The notes under the pieces are model-generated. The model saw nothing but the letters and a program-made list of their open reading frames with translations. It had not been told where the DNA came from and searched no databases. A stretch of 64,000 nt of DNA from Aspidapion aeneum (Eukaryota > Arthropoda > Insecta > Coleoptera > Brentidae), in contig CAUYVT010000083.1 in assembly GCA_963576565.1 (NCBI GenBank), positions 1 to 64,000 on the forward strand. Reading direction: 5' to 3'. The position numbers and the translations under genes were made by a program. This document shows positions 52,310 to 63,387 of this stretch, one piece after another; the stretch's first letter is position 1; each line of letters opens with the position of its first letter.

Positions 52310-53696
52310 TTTGAGGCATATTGGTAGCTCCGTTATTGCTACTTTCTAGTTTAGTTAATCGCTCATCAAGTTTGTTCAATTTCTCCAAAATTAATTGTAG
52401 TGTTTGTTCCATAGTATTTTGACTACTGATATTAATATCAGGTATAGTAGCTGTTGCTGCTACTTGGCTGTATGTCCTTGTCACAGAGTTTTGTGTGACT
52501 GTGTTTCTTGTCTGTTGGTTTTGTCTATTTGTACTCACGTTTGGTATGAGATTCGGTTTCTTAGGTTTATTTTTCAATTTTTGTATTTCCTTAGCAACAA
52601 GGCATCCTCTGTAGTTAGCAGGATGCTTGCCTCCACAGTGGATGCATTTTGGCTCAGATTCTTTTGGTTTGGGGCATTCTACAGTAAGATGTTTCCTCGT
52701 GCATTTTACGCAACGTGGTTCTTTAGCGCAATATTTTTGCGTGTGTTTATAAGATTGACATCTTTTGCATTGAGGGACTAACTTTGAGGTTTTTAGTGCT
52801 TTTATTTCCACTTCAATCCCAAGGATACTGGAAAATTCAAAAATTTTGTTGATATCTTCATCGTGGCTAAATGTGAGCATAAACATGTTAAGAGGTTGTC
52901 TTGTTCTCCATTTAAGTTTGTTGCTGGCCTCCAGTGCCTTAAAACCTTTTTTTTGTAGATCAGCTACAATTTTTTGTGGGTCACATGAGAAGTGTAGCCT
53001 ATTCGCTATTACTCTAATTGGCCTTATTTGTTTGTTTTCGTATGAGTGTCATTGATGCTTTATTTCATTAAGCATTTTAGTAACCAGCCGATAGCTGTCT
53101 GCGTCTTGTACATTTATTCTAATATTTTCGTTATTTAAAACTTTTATTTTAACTCCTTGTATGATATTTAACTTTTCATAAATATCATTAAAATTATTTA
53201 CGCCATTTACCATAATCGGTGGAGGTAATGGGGCTTTTTTAACCTTAGTTGGGGGATCTTCATTTTGTGTTTTATTGGAGGGCTCTCCAGTGCCCGAGCT
53301 TTGTTGTGGTGGTGAGAGTGAAGTATCCATTCGACGTTTTTTCCAACCTTTTCCTTTTTGTCTGATCCACTCAGTTTCTCTTGCCAGATCGTCCTTATCA
53401 GTAATGTAGTCCATGTCAGACTCTTCTTTTTTAGTGACTTTTGTCTCTAAATCTGCAAATTTTCTTTGCATACTTTCCAGTTGACTTCGGAGATAATCCA
53501 CTTGTACACTAAGTGAATTTTTTTCGTTTTGGGATTTTTTCCATTCGCTATATAAAACTTCTTCATTTTGTGTTCTAGCATGGCTATCCTGAAATAATTC
53601 GGCATTATCCATTTTTTCTTGATTTTGTTTGGGCTTTTCGCTAATTTTTAAGACAAGTTTCACAGGTGATGGTGCACTTTTTTTGCTTTTAAACAT
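52299..53696 (-). pseudogene. Jockey B ORF1: gag-like protein, one nonsense codon
   Basis: A single 465-codon frame from ATG 53696 to the stop at 52299, with the coiled coil, PRE/C2HC-like domain and three CCHC knuckles of copy A. The only lesion I see is a Trp-to-stop change at about 53049-53051 (TGG in copy A, TGA here). Near 52800 it lacks nine bases relative to copy A. A second knuckle reads CVKCTRKHLTVEC. Confidence 0.9.
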
Positions 53697-53866
53697 GATA
53701 TATTATTTATAATACACATTGTATATAGATTTTTAACACAGGTATTTCGCGCGCGAGGTTTATTGTAAACAAAACAAACTTCGACTTTGACCTCGTTAGT
53801 ACTATCATGCAGGTACGATGCAATATAACCGTACTGAACTGCGATCGAACGAATACTGAAATGGTT

Positions 53867-54028
53867 GGAGAACGAAATTAACACGCCATTTTCTCGAGGC
53901 GATTGACAAAAGGATCTCCCTTGATTGTTGGTGCGCATGTCCAAATGCGCGAAATGCGCTCTGTCCTTCATACAATTGTGTGGTTTTAAAAATATACAAA
54001 CAACCGCGAAATTTAGCGGGAGCTAACA
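53867..54028 (-). repeat. BEL 3' LTR, part 2 (inner)
   Basis: Remaining 162 bp of the LTR, ending GGGAGCTAACA at 54028. On the minus strand this is the LTR start, TGTTAGCTCCCG. Just inside it, the minus strand reads GGAGGGCAG, a short purine-rich tract suitable as polypurine tract (about 54033-54041). Confidence 0.9.
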
Positions 54029-54397
54029 TAACTGCCCTCCAAAACACACAATTTTAGAATCTCAACCGGACAGATATAGATATAAGAAAAAGGATCGACC
54101 GATAAATATAAATGAATGAAAACAGATAAGTATCGTAAGTTTATTTAGAGATAACGAAATCCCGAAAATGGCAAAACAAACAACAACAAAAAAAAATAAA
54201 TAAAAATAAAGAAAAACCTATTGTAATCCCGGTAATAGGTAGAAAAATTAAAATTACTTTTAATTTGGCAAGAGGCACAATTTTACAACTGGCCGCTTAT
54301 AAACACCGGTAACCGTTTGTACCGTCGCAACACGCACCTGACCGTCCCCGACGGGATGCAGTTCGATGACCCGACCGTCCAGCCATTTCAAAGGTGA
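54029..54397 (-). other. BEL 3' untranslated region
   Basis: Between integrase and the 3' LTR. The LTR-proximal end holds the purine-rich priming tract. The minus-strand sequence around 54290-54390 (GGTGTTTATAAGCGGCC, GACCGTCGGGTCATCGAAC on the minus strand) resembles the end of the BEL integrase C-terminal extension out of frame, so pol probably originally ended closer to the LTR. Confidence 0.5.
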
Positions 54398-55573
54398 TTA
54401 AATGTGATCACTTGTTATGATAACCAAATCAATTAATTTGATATTTGGAGACGAATCAGCCCATTTGTGTCGCTGTTGTAGCGTATGCAAATACTCTATA
54501 GAATACCGTTTCCAAAAATCATTATGTAGTTTTTGGATTAGTTGCCATCTCGAGAGCCGATTTAGGGGAACCTCGGACAAATCTGACTCCGGAATTTCTG
54601 AATTAAGGGGTTTAAGTGTCAAAAAATGCCCAGGGGTAAGAGGTTGAAGATCGTGTGGGTCTGAAGAGGCAGGAGATAAAGGGCGACTATTAAGTACGGC
54701 TTCTATACGACAGGTAAGGGTGGACATCTCCATGATAGACAACTTCTGGTCGCCGACAACTCGAAGAAAGTGAGTTTTAAAACTTTTGACGCCAGCTTCT
54801 GCCAGGCCATTGAAATGTGGACTGAGAGGAGGTCCCAGATGCCAACGAATAGAAAGTCTGGTGGCAGCACTTCTTGCGTAATCAAGTAATTGGTTACGAA
54901 ACCCTATAAAATTACTGCCTTGATCTGACCAGCATTGCGTCACGCTTCCACGTCTGGAAATGAATCGATGGAATGCACCTACGAACCCTACGGTGGACAG
55001 TTCCATGGTTAATTCCAAATGCACGCAATGTGTGGCCGTACAGACAAACACACAGACATACGATTTGAAAGCTTTACAACCACGGTAACGATGAGGAATC
55101 ACAAAGAAAGGTCCACAAAACTCGATAGCTACACTCGAAAAAGGTTTAAGTTGATTGATTCGATGAGCGGGAAGTGAACTCATTATGGGCGGTCTATAGG
55201 GTTTAGGGTTGATTCTAAAACATTGCAAGCACTTGGATATGGTTCTTTGAATTGCCCGTCTGGCAGATAATATCCAAAATTGCTGTAAAAGCAGATTATG
55301 TAATGTTTTAAACCCAGGATGAAAGTATTGTAATAAGTAAGACGAGGTGTTTTGCAGAATAAGACAAAAGGTCAGATTTTTGTAATCTGCCACCGACTCT
55401 AATGATATTATTTTCATCAAGAAAAGGTGAAAGTTTTCGTAAAGGTTTCGGCATTGGTTTATCCTTAGATAACGCGGAAAAAAGCTCAGAAAAACAAGAA
55501 CCTTGAACGCGTTTGATAAGAAGGTATAACGCACTTTGCAGCTCACCGGTGGTAGGAAAAACAATATTTTCAA
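54398..55573 (-). pseudogene. BEL/Pao integrase
   Basis: Zinc-binding region (YFHPGFKTLH, ISKCLQCFR), then the catalytic core: VAIEFCGPF, CWSDQGSNFIG and HFNGLAEAGVKSFK, i.e. the DDE positions. The first is read as Glu where the family has Asp (VDFxGPF). Its codon is GAG, so a missense change at a catalytic residue. The C-terminal extension has LNSRPL, LTPGHFLT and LSRWQLIQKLHNDFWKRY, the BEL/Pao-specific domain. It would insert the cDNA with 5-bp staggering. The N-terminal join to RNase H is frameshifted near 55330. Confidence 0.9.
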
Positions 55574-56560
55574 AAATAATTTTTTGGTCCGGTGGCTTAG
55601 TGGGTTTTTGATAGGAATGGTTTTGAAAAAGGTTAACTATTCGAAGGACATAACAAATGATACGTTGAATTTTTGATATAGATGAATATTTGATAAGAAG
55701 CTGATCTAAGAAGTTGACATCAATTATCGCATTGCAACAGACCTTTGGCTTTTCCTCCAGATTAATATCTCCGAAATCAATCGGCATTTTTGATTTATGA
55801 AAATCGGGCCATTCGTTTTCGGGAGACCACAAAAACGACGGTGCGTTCCACCACATGTCATGTGACATGAGCTGTGAAGGGGTGGCCCCTCGTGCCGCAA
55901 TATCGGCTGCATTTAAAGCAGAAGGAATGTAGCGCCACGAGTTTGAGGGAATGATTTCTTGGATTCTACTGACTCGATTTCCAACAAAGGTTTGCCAGCG
56001 ATTAGGAGGGGATGAAAGCCAGTGCAATACGACTTGCAAATCGCAGAAAGTAACGATATTTGTAAAAGTTATTTTTCCTTCATAGCTAGATAAAACGAAG
56101 TCAATTAATTCGCTTAAAAGAAATGCGCCTAGGAGTTCTAGCCTAGCCAAAGTTTGTGACTTTATAGGCGCGACCCTAGATTTTGCAGATATGAGAGAAA
56201 CAGATATATTATTTTCCTCTTCTACACGAAAATATATGACGCCTGCATAGCCTCGAATTGAAGCGTCTCAGAAGCCGATGATTTGACAGGTATTGGTTTT
56301 TGACAGTTTGATTTGTCGGGGTAATTGAAAATTGGAAAGAAGCGGGAATTCAGAACGAAGTTTGTTCCAAGAGTCGATGATAGAAGAATCTGGTTCTGCG
56401 TCTCAGCCTATTTTCGATAACCACAACTGTTGCAAAATAAATTTTGCTTATAGCAATAAGGGACAAAGAAAACCTAAGGGATCGAAGATTGTTCCTATGA
56501 TAGATAAAATAGAACGTTTAGTTGGGGGTTTGTCCTTCATTCGGCATTGATAAGAAAAAA
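55574..56560 (-). pseudogene. BEL/Pao RNase H and linker
   Basis: The frame 56150-55308 carries ARLELLGAFLLSELI, FCDLQVVLHWL and YIPSALNAADIAARG, the RNase H acidic positions in BEL/Pao. A linker to integrase with IIRVGGRLQKSDLL and KHLVLL follows. The upstream part (56560-56151) is readable only by joining frames. It degrades genomic RNA after minus-strand synthesis. Confidence 0.85.
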
Positions 56561-57786
56561 TGTCGTTTTTGGATGCCATTAAAGTCCTAAAACTTTGATA
56601 AAGTGGGGTTCCTCCTTATCGAAAGAGAGAGGCATTTGCGATCGGACTCTGGCAATGTTTCCAATAACTCAGGACAATTGCTTGCCCATTTTTTAAGTTC
56701 AAATCCTCCCGACTTCAACAAATCATTGAGTTCTGTTTTTAGGGAAAGAGCTTCAGATATCGTCGATATAGATTGACGTTTTTAGAACAGTACTCGCCAT
56801 AGGAAAACGTTCCTTTTCTCTCTCTGCCAGCTCATTTAAGGTACGCATGGCTAGAAAAGGCAAGCATGTCATGCCAAAAGTGACAGTAGAAAGTTCCCAC
56901 ACTGAAAGTGGGTCATGTGGAGAAAACCTCCACAATATCCTTTGATAAGGACGGTGATAAGGATTGATAAGGACTTGACGGAACATCTGTTTGATATCAG
57001 CAATGTAGGCAATAGGATTAAGACGAAACTGAAGGAGTAAAGAAGCAATATCCTTTTGAAGTTTCGGTCCAGATAACAACGTGTCATTGAGACTAATATT
57101 TTTTGGGGTGACTGCCGAACAATCCCAGACTACCCTTAATTTATTTAAGCTTTCCGGCTTTAATACGCAATGATGTGCCAAAAAACATGATACGTCGACT
57201 TTTGGTTGACTAGGTAAAACTAGACTCATATGATTAGAATCGATATAGTCTTGCATGAAACTTGAATAGGCAGTGTACAGATCAGGATTTTTGATTAATC
57301 TATTTTCTAGAAGTAAAAATCTACGATAAGCTTGCGGATAAGTATTTCCTAGGTCAGGGTTTATTTTATCTTTAAACGGAAGATCTACCATGAATCTACC
57401 GCTCGGTTGCCGTACTACACTAGCAGTAAAAATTGATTCTGCTTGTTTTTCTTCCTTTGATAAGATTTGTTTTTTAGGCAAATGTTCGATTTCCCAAAAC
57501 CTAGGGAGAATGACCTCTAAAGGAGGTGAATGACTCGTTAAACAACTGGTTCGTTCCGTAAGACTACCTACTTCGTCAACTTTTCCCATGACGACCCAAC
57601 CAAAGATAGTTTCAAGGGCTGAAGCTGCCCTACCTGTCCAAGAACCCTGCCCTCCTTGAATATCTGTGCGAATAGCTCGCAACCAATAACCAGGTCCACA
57701 GGTCTAGATTTGAAATAAGATGGGTCGGCAAGTTTAAGGTTTTCCAAGTGTTTCCACTGATTATCATTCAAAGTGAATGTACGCAT
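56561..57786 (-). pseudogene. BEL/Pao reverse transcriptase
   Basis: Motifs: LVIGCELFAQI and SALETIFGWVVMGKV (linker), SCFLAHHCVLKPESLNKLRV-type start, VWDCSAVTPKNISLNDTLLSG, AYIADIKQMFRQVLI (first catalytic Asp), WELSTVTFGMTCLPFLAMR, then YIDDI. A frameshift ends the frame immediately after YIDDI (56753). The expected continuation (LKTELNDLL, GGFELKKWASN) is in another frame to about 56600. Another shift lies near 57660. Confidence 0.9.
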
Positions 57787-58140
57787 ATTGGAACATAGTT
57801 GTGGAACAACAATTGCTTCGAAATTATGTAAAGGAGTGACTTATCCTTATGGCTTAATGTGACATTGAACGAGCCCTTTAGAAGTAAAAGAAGACATCTG
57901 ATTTAATCCGAATATTTCAGTGGTGTAACTTCGCCTAGGAAGATTAAGACGCTGAATACACTTTTCACTGATGAATCCTGTCTGTGATCCAGAATCAAGC
58001 AGTGCCCTTACAGGTTGAAAATTTCCGCAACCGTCCATAACATCTATTATGGCGGTGCATAAAAGAAAGGTACCTGAAGGTCCTGAGGTATTTAATGACA
58101 CATGAAGATTATTGACAGGGGGTGTGTGAATGACAGGATT
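57787..58140 (-). pseudogene. BEL/Pao aspartic protease
   Basis: The frame 58101-57847 contains FLLCTAIIDVMDG and ALLDSGSQTGFISE, with the catalytic D-S-G triad embedded as in retroviral-type proteases. It cleaves Gag-Pol. A TAA at 57847 separates it from the reverse transcriptase linker. Confidence 0.85.
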
Positions 58141-58184
58141 AGTATCTTGGCTTCCAGACTCTTGATTAGTTTCTAAGATATGAG

Positions 58185-59438
58185 TTAAAGTGTGGTGCTT
58201 TTACTATTGCAAGTCCTGCATGAATATTTGGATTTGCACGTATCTACCCCATGCAAGGGATGAAAACACGCTAGACATAATTTTTTCTGCTTGACGAAAG
58301 ATAGGCGATCGATAGGTGAGAGATCAAGAAATGTTTGACATTTCGAAAGCACGTGACCTTGATTACACCGGAAACATTTTATTCCCGTACTTGAATTAAT
58401 TGAGGTGCCAGCCAGTCCTATAAAAGGCGAATTGGATGATTTATAGGTAGGCTTTTGCCCAAACTGATTTCGCATAGAATTTGAATTTTGATAGGTAGGT
58501 TTTTGCCCAGACTGATTTTGCATAGAATTTGATTTTTGATAGATAGGCACCGTTTGTTGATTGAGGAAGTGATTCCAAAACTTTACATCTTTTTTCTAGA
58601 AATTGAAAAAGTGACTGAAAAGTGGGAATTTCGGTATAAGTATTGGCGTGACTCATTTCGAAATTTGAACGCGTCGGAATATCCAATTTTTCTAACAAAA
58701 TGAAAAAAATAATAAAGTCCCAACTGTCAACGTCAAAGCTAAGTGATTTTAAAATTTCTAGGGATTCAGAAAAGGTGTCAATTAAGTTACGCAATTCTTT
58801 AGCTGACTCGTTTTTTAAGGTGGAGTTCATAATTGTGCTTAAAGCATCATTTGCGAGGTCTCGCTTGTTTTGATATCTATTGACTAATTTGTCGTAAGCA
58901 ATTTTATAATTTTGATCAGATAAGCTAATCCCTGATATCAATTTTAAAGGCTCATCCTCGAGATATGAAAATAAATATTGAAGTTTTCGAACGTTACTTA
59001 GACTTTGATTTTGATCTATAATGTTATTAAAAGATCGAAAAAGCTTGGCCATAATTTTTTATCACCTCGAAATATGGGAATACCTAACTCTTTGAGTTTT
59101 GGAGTTTCGTTTTGTCGAACATATGATCCCGAAAAGGATGGGGCCTCAACCGGAAATATTTTAGAGTAAACCCCCTTACACGCATAAAAATATTTACGAG
59201 CTTCTGAAAGGATCGCATCCTGCGTTTTAAACTCCTCGTCGTCCGCGTCGTCTATCAACATAATGACGTCATTATGCGCCAGCATGCATTTATCGAAGGT
59301 TTCATCCAAATCGGAATACCTCACTTGAAACTCGTTTCTCGCTTTTTCATCCTTTGCCGCGGTCTGTGAAAACACATAACACTCGGTGATCGCAGATAAA
59401 AAACCCTTGCGTTTTTGCACGGCTTTTTTTACAGACAT
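58185..59438 (-). pseudogene. BEL/Pao gag
   Basis: The start ATG at 59438 gives MSVKKAVQKRKGFLSAITE, the usual basic BEL N-terminus. The capsid region follows with FRGDKKLWPSFFD, then after a one-base shift near 59045 FRSFNNII, SNVRKLQYLFSYLEDEP and later FEMSHANTYTEIPT. The nucleocapsid part (58550-58185, another frame) has CFRCNQGHVLSKC and CLACFHPLHGVDTC knuckles. A 51-bp tandem repeat (about 58440-58560) encodes repeated NSMRNQFGQKPTY units. A stop at 58185 precedes protease. Confidence 0.85.
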
Positions 59439-59468
59439 GATTTTACCTGACCTTTGAAATGACGAAAT

Positions 59469-59755
59469 TGTCGGTAAATATACAATTAACGCTAAATTAA
59501 TGCTTCTGAAATAGAAAAATGACGAATTGTCGAAAATATGCACTAATTTATCGCAATTGATGAAAATTATTTTAAATATCGAAATGATATGGAACACCTC
59601 TAATCACAGAAATGTCGGTAAATATACAATTAACGCTAAATCAATGCTTCTGAAATAGAAAAATGACGAATTGTCGAAAACATGCACTAATTTATCGCAA
59701 TTGATGAAAATTATTTTAAATATCGAAATGATATGGAACACACCTAACACATAAA
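59469..59755 (-). repeat. 144-bp tandem duplication in the BEL leader
   Basis: Two adjacent copies (59469-59612 and 59613-59755) share TGTCGGTAAATATACAATTA, GCTTCTGAAATAGAAAAATG and ATGATATGGAACAC in order, with only a few differences. It lies between the 5' LTR and gag, where packaging signals are expected. Confidence 0.85.
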
Positions 59756-59973
59756 TGAGAAATGTTGTTTATTTTGTTTTGATTCCTTCTCGATTTTGTT
59801 TATACCACGCGGAGTAGACCCGTTACCATAGCAGCGGACCAAAAACAGGTACTGCGCCGACACTACTTTCTCTCGTTTCAATACGATGCGAAAAATTCAA
59901 GGCCGCTTTGTTTTCGGCGTGAAAATAATGGCCGACCTATTAATACCGTCGTATGGATGGAATTTTAAAATAA

Positions 59974-59991
59974 TCCGGTTCGAAGGACCAC
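59974..59991 (-). other. BEL primer binding site, tyrosine-tRNA type
   Basis: On the minus strand, four bases after the LTR end, lies TGGTCCTTCGAACCGGAT. Its complement, ATCCGGTTCGAAGGACCA, fits the 3' end of eukaryotic tRNA-Tyr as I recall it (acceptor stem CCTTCGA paired with TCGAAGG, then A and CCA). Confidence 0.75.
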
Positions 59992-59994
59992 TTA

Positions 59995-60468
59995 TGTTAG
60001 CCCGCGGTTATAAAAACGATAACTGCAATGGACTGTAAATATTTTAATTCATGAAAGCCCGAACCAACATAAATTTATTGATATGAAATTACGAAATAAT
60101 CAAACGTCCATAGGTTAGTTGTTATGCCACACAACGGCAATCAGAAACAAAGGCACACACCAGTTTTCAGCCAATTTCTCCACGTTCCAAGGGGCCCCTG
60201 ATTGGATCTAATGATGTCACCACGTAGCTGAAGGGCTGAAGTTTCTAGTTCTATGCTTCAGTACACCAAAATCGAGCACTTTCAGGTGTAGAAATTTGAA
60301 ATGGTTGGAGAACGAAATTAACACGCCATTTTCTCGAGGCGATTGACAAAAGGATCTCCCTTGATTGTTGGTGCGCATGTCCAAATGCGCGAAATGCGCT
60401 CTGTCCTTTACACAATTGTGTGGTTTTAAAAATATATAAACAACCGCGAAATTTAGCGGGAGCTAACA
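59995..60468 (-). repeat. BEL 5' LTR (right, uninterrupted)
   Basis: 474 bp from TGTTAGCCCGCGG to GGGAGCTAACA on +, with a perfect TGTTAG/CTAACA inverted end. On the minus strand the U3 contains TTTATATATTTTT as a possible TATA box near its start. The left boundary may be off by one base. About nine differences from the split LTR were counted. Confidence 0.92.
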
Positions 60469-61207
60469 GACAACAAAATAAAAGCTCAGGGATATGTTGT
60501 GAATTCCAACCAAAACATTAGGCCTCCAAATTTTGATGGTATGTTTTCCTGGTCCACCTACAAACAACAGTTTGAAGCTGCCGCTGCTGCAAATGGCTGG
60601 GACGATGACGAAAAAGCTAGAGCTTTGTTGGTAGCTCTGCGAGAACCTGCTCTGGGATTTATACGGTCCAGTCCAGCCGAACAAAAACAGTTACAATGCT
60701 TTAGTGGCAGCGTTAGAAATAAGGTATGGAGACGAACGCTTGCAAAATTTACATTGGTCAGAATTAGATATTCGTTAGCAAAGAGCAGGAGAGTCATTAC
60801 AAGAGTATGAAGCAGATATCAGGAGGCTGACTCAGAAATGCCAGAAAATTACAGAGATCCCTTCAATTCAAGACCGCTTTATTAATGGCTTGCGAGACAC
60901 GGACTTAGCAAAGTTACTTCCCCGAGAACGCTTTCATAACAGCAGCGAAGTATTGATTCGAGCCCTTGAAATTGAGGCATTAAATAATATGTCCAGGCCA
61001 AAAGTTAGGGCTGTCTCAATTCAGGAGGCTGAAGAAATGAGCACTAAACAAAAGGTTCCCTTAAAGACACTAAGTCAAATCCTTCAATCACTGATAGAGA
61101 ATATTGACTATTTAAAAGAAAGAAGACGATCCCCTCCAAATGGAAAGTGTTTTAGATGCGGACGTACAGGGCATATCCAACGCTATTGTCGTGTCCAAAT
61201 GAAGTAG
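60469..61207 (+). pseudogene. Ty3/gypsy gag, C-terminal part
   Basis: Resumes after the BEL duplication with a frame including NIRPPNFDGMFSWSTYKQQF and DDDEKARALLVALREPA (capsid core). It shifts frame near 60700 and continues with LQEYEADIRRLTQKC and FINGLRDTDLAKLL, then the knuckle CFRCGRTGHIQRYC, ending at a TAG at 61205. This is a Ty3/gypsy Gag of the type with one CX2CX4HX4C knuckle. At least one stop and one frameshift are present. Confidence 0.87.
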
Positions 61208-61282
61208 CGCCTTCCATCTAGCGGAAACGAGTACGGAAAAAGAAATCAGGAAGAACTAAAACTAGATAACGCATAAGGGCAG

Positions 61283-61640
61283 GTGTTAATTAATGGAAAT
61301 GCAGCCCCCAACATTTACTCCATTAAGAGCTTAAAACATACTGCTGGCAGCCTGAACATCGACGGACTTATAAATGGAAGACAAGTTAATATCACAGTAG
61401 ACACCGGTGCAGCCATATCATTGCTTAAGTTCAAAGTTGCAATGAGATATAAAATTCGACCAACAGGAGAGAAAATAACACTTAAGACTGTGACTGGAGA
61501 ATCCGCCGACGTGTTGGGGTAGACAGACATAGACCTACAGCTGGGGAGGTTGAAGATTTGCCACTCTGTATTAGTTGCAGACATAGAAGACGAATTTATT
61601 TTGGGAATGGACCTGATAAATAAACATTGATTTGCGTTTG
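61283..61640 (+). pseudogene. Ty3/gypsy protease
   Basis: ITVDTGAAISLL gives the catalytic D-T-G. TVTGESADVLG and, after a stop at 61520, FILGMDLINKH follow, matching the two halves of a retropepsin. A second stop follows at about 61628. The linker to reverse transcriptase (61665-61901) is open in another frame. Confidence 0.85.
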
Positions 61641-61911
61641 ATAATAAACTTAATACCCTAAGATTTGGGAACGAAGAGTTCATTTTGTCAAATAGTAATC
61701 AATAAAGAACCAATAAAGATGGTGTCAGTATGCACAACAAGACTAGTCGGTAACAGTGAGACCATAATTTTTGGGAGGCTAGAAAGTAAAACACCAAGCT
61801 GCGTCGGACTTATAAGCCAACTGAATACACCCAACACCTACCTCGTTGCAAAGTCACTAGGTAGAACCGATAAAGACAACCCGATTAAAGTCTCAAATTA
61901 ATGAGGGGGAA

Positions 61912-63042
61912 GTGATAGCATTATTTAAAACAGTCCAGATAGTGACAAGATGTGAAGAGTCAATTTCCGAGGATAAAAGCAAGTTACCAACAGAGGTACT
62001 TCAGCAATTTCAGTCAACTTGGTCTCATCTCACTCCAGAAGAGTTTCGTAAAGCGAGAGAGTTTGTAGAACAACAAAGTAATATCTTCGAAACTAAGAGT
62101 ATTTCGGGACGCACAAACCTTATTCAACATGTCATCAACACTGGCGATGCTCAACCAATAAGACAGCCCTCAAGAAGACTACCAATGGCCAAACAAGAAG
62201 AAGTTCACAATCTTATTAATAAAATGCTCAGTGACGGTGTTATTGAAGAGTCATCAAGTCCTTGGTCATCTCCTCTGGTGTTGGTCACTAAAAACGATGG
62301 AAGTACTAGATTTTGCGTCGATTACAGGAAACTTAACGATGTGACCAAGAAAGATAGTTACCCACTGCCAAGAATAGACGACACATTAACAACATTGGCA
62401 GGATCATGTTGGTTTTATACTCTTGACCTAAAAAGTGGATATTGGCAAGCAGGAATCTTTGAAAGAGATAAAGAGACGATAGCATTCTCTGCTGGCAGTG
62501 GACTTTACCAGTTTATTGTGATGCCATTTGGCCTATGCAATGCCCCAGCAACATTTGAAAGACTAATGGAAGTTGTTCTACGAGGCCTTACTCGGAAAAC
62601 CTGCCTAGTCTACTTAGATGATGTCATAGTAATGTGGAAATCATTTCAAGATCATCTAGACAATTTACGAGAAATATTTTCAAGAATCAGAAATGCCAAT
62701 CTTAAATTAAACCCAAAGAAACGTTTTCTATTCCAAAAAAAAGTTGAGTTCCTGGGTCACGTCGTTTCCCGAGAAGGCATCCATACTGACGAAAAGAAGT
62801 TACAAGCAATAAAAGAATGGCCTCAACCTCGTGACAAACATGAATTGAGAAGCTTTTTGGGTCTGTGTACATACTACAGACGATTTGTAGATGGATTCGC
62901 CAAAATAGCGTGCCCATTACATAGACTTACAGAAGATAAAGCATCTTACAGATGGAATACCGAATGTGACCAAGCATTTAGAAGACTAAAAGCAGCAATA
63001 TGTTCTAGTCCGATTCTCGCATATTCTATTCAAAAAAGGTAA
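61912..63042 (+). pseudogene. Ty3/gypsy reverse transcriptase
   Basis: Longest open frame of the element, 376 codons. Motifs in order: HVINTGDAQPIRQPSRRLP, SPWSSPLVLVTKNDGSTRFC, VDYRKLNDVTKKDSYPLPRI, LDLKSGYWQ, MPFGLCNAPATFERLM, YLDDVIV (catalytic pair), FLGHVVSREGI and ELRSFLGLCTYYRRFV. It is intact through the polymerase domain but shifts frame at a run of A near 63036, just before RNase H. Confidence 0.93.
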
Positions 63043-63313
63043 ATTCATATGCGATGCGAGCAACGATGGCATAGGAGCAGTACTCTCCCAAGTACAAGAT
63101 GGAGAAGAACGGGTCATCGAATTTTTCAGCAAAAAGCTATCCAAACCAGAGAGAAATTATTGTGTTACCAGAAAGGAGCTCCTAGCCATCATTAAATTCG
63201 TAGATCACTTTCACAAATATCTCTATGGACAAGTATTTCTGATTAGAACGGATCATGCTGCGTTACAGTGGCTCATGAAAATGAAACAACCTGAGGGGCA
63301 AGTCGCGAGATGA
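63036..63313 (+). pseudogene. Ty3/gypsy RNase H, 3'-deleted
   Basis: KGKFICDASNDGIGAVLSQ, VIEFFSKKLSKPERNY, CVTRKELLAIIKFVDHFHKY and FLIRTDHAALQWL give the RNase H core with its acidic residues. It ends at a TGA at about 63311. The usual end of the domain (the HxxGxxNxxADALSR region) is missing and integrase linker follows, so there is an internal deletion. Confidence 0.85.
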
Positions 63314-63387
63314 TAAAGATAAAGTTAGAGCCAGATGAAGAATGGATGTCGGCTTCAATTAGAACCACATAACTTGACGACAAAGAT

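Larger units (their letters stand above)
49444..53856 (-). mobile_element. Jockey-clade non-LTR retrotransposon, copy B
   Basis: Full-length LINE on the minus strand inserted in the BEL LTR. The target duplication TGAAATGGTT is at 49434-49443 and 53857-53866. The poly(A) is the T-run near 49442-49454. It has about 160 nt of 5' UTR, about 127 nt more than copy A. The UTR contains TTCAGTACGG near its start, which may include an initiator for the internal promoter. Near identical to copy A. Each copy has its own inactivating changes and few are shared, so the family was recently active. Confidence 0.93.
49132..60468 (-). mobile_element. BEL/Pao LTR retrotransposon, split by Jockey copy B
   Basis: Minus-strand element with two 474-bp LTRs (TGTTAG...CTAACA), the left one interrupted by a LINE. 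Between them, 5' to 3' on the minus strand, are a primer binding site, leader, gag, protease, reverse transcriptase, RNase H and integrase. The 5-bp duplication GACAA frames it. The LTRs differ at about nine positions (about 2%), so insertion is fairly recent. Even so gag and pol carry at least five frameshifts and a stop, more than expected from that divergence. Confidence 0.93.

Noticed and set aside
53660..54047. Minus-strand frames upstream of Jockey B ORF1
   Set aside because: They span the Jockey 5' UTR and the BEL LTR junction and encode nothing recognisable.
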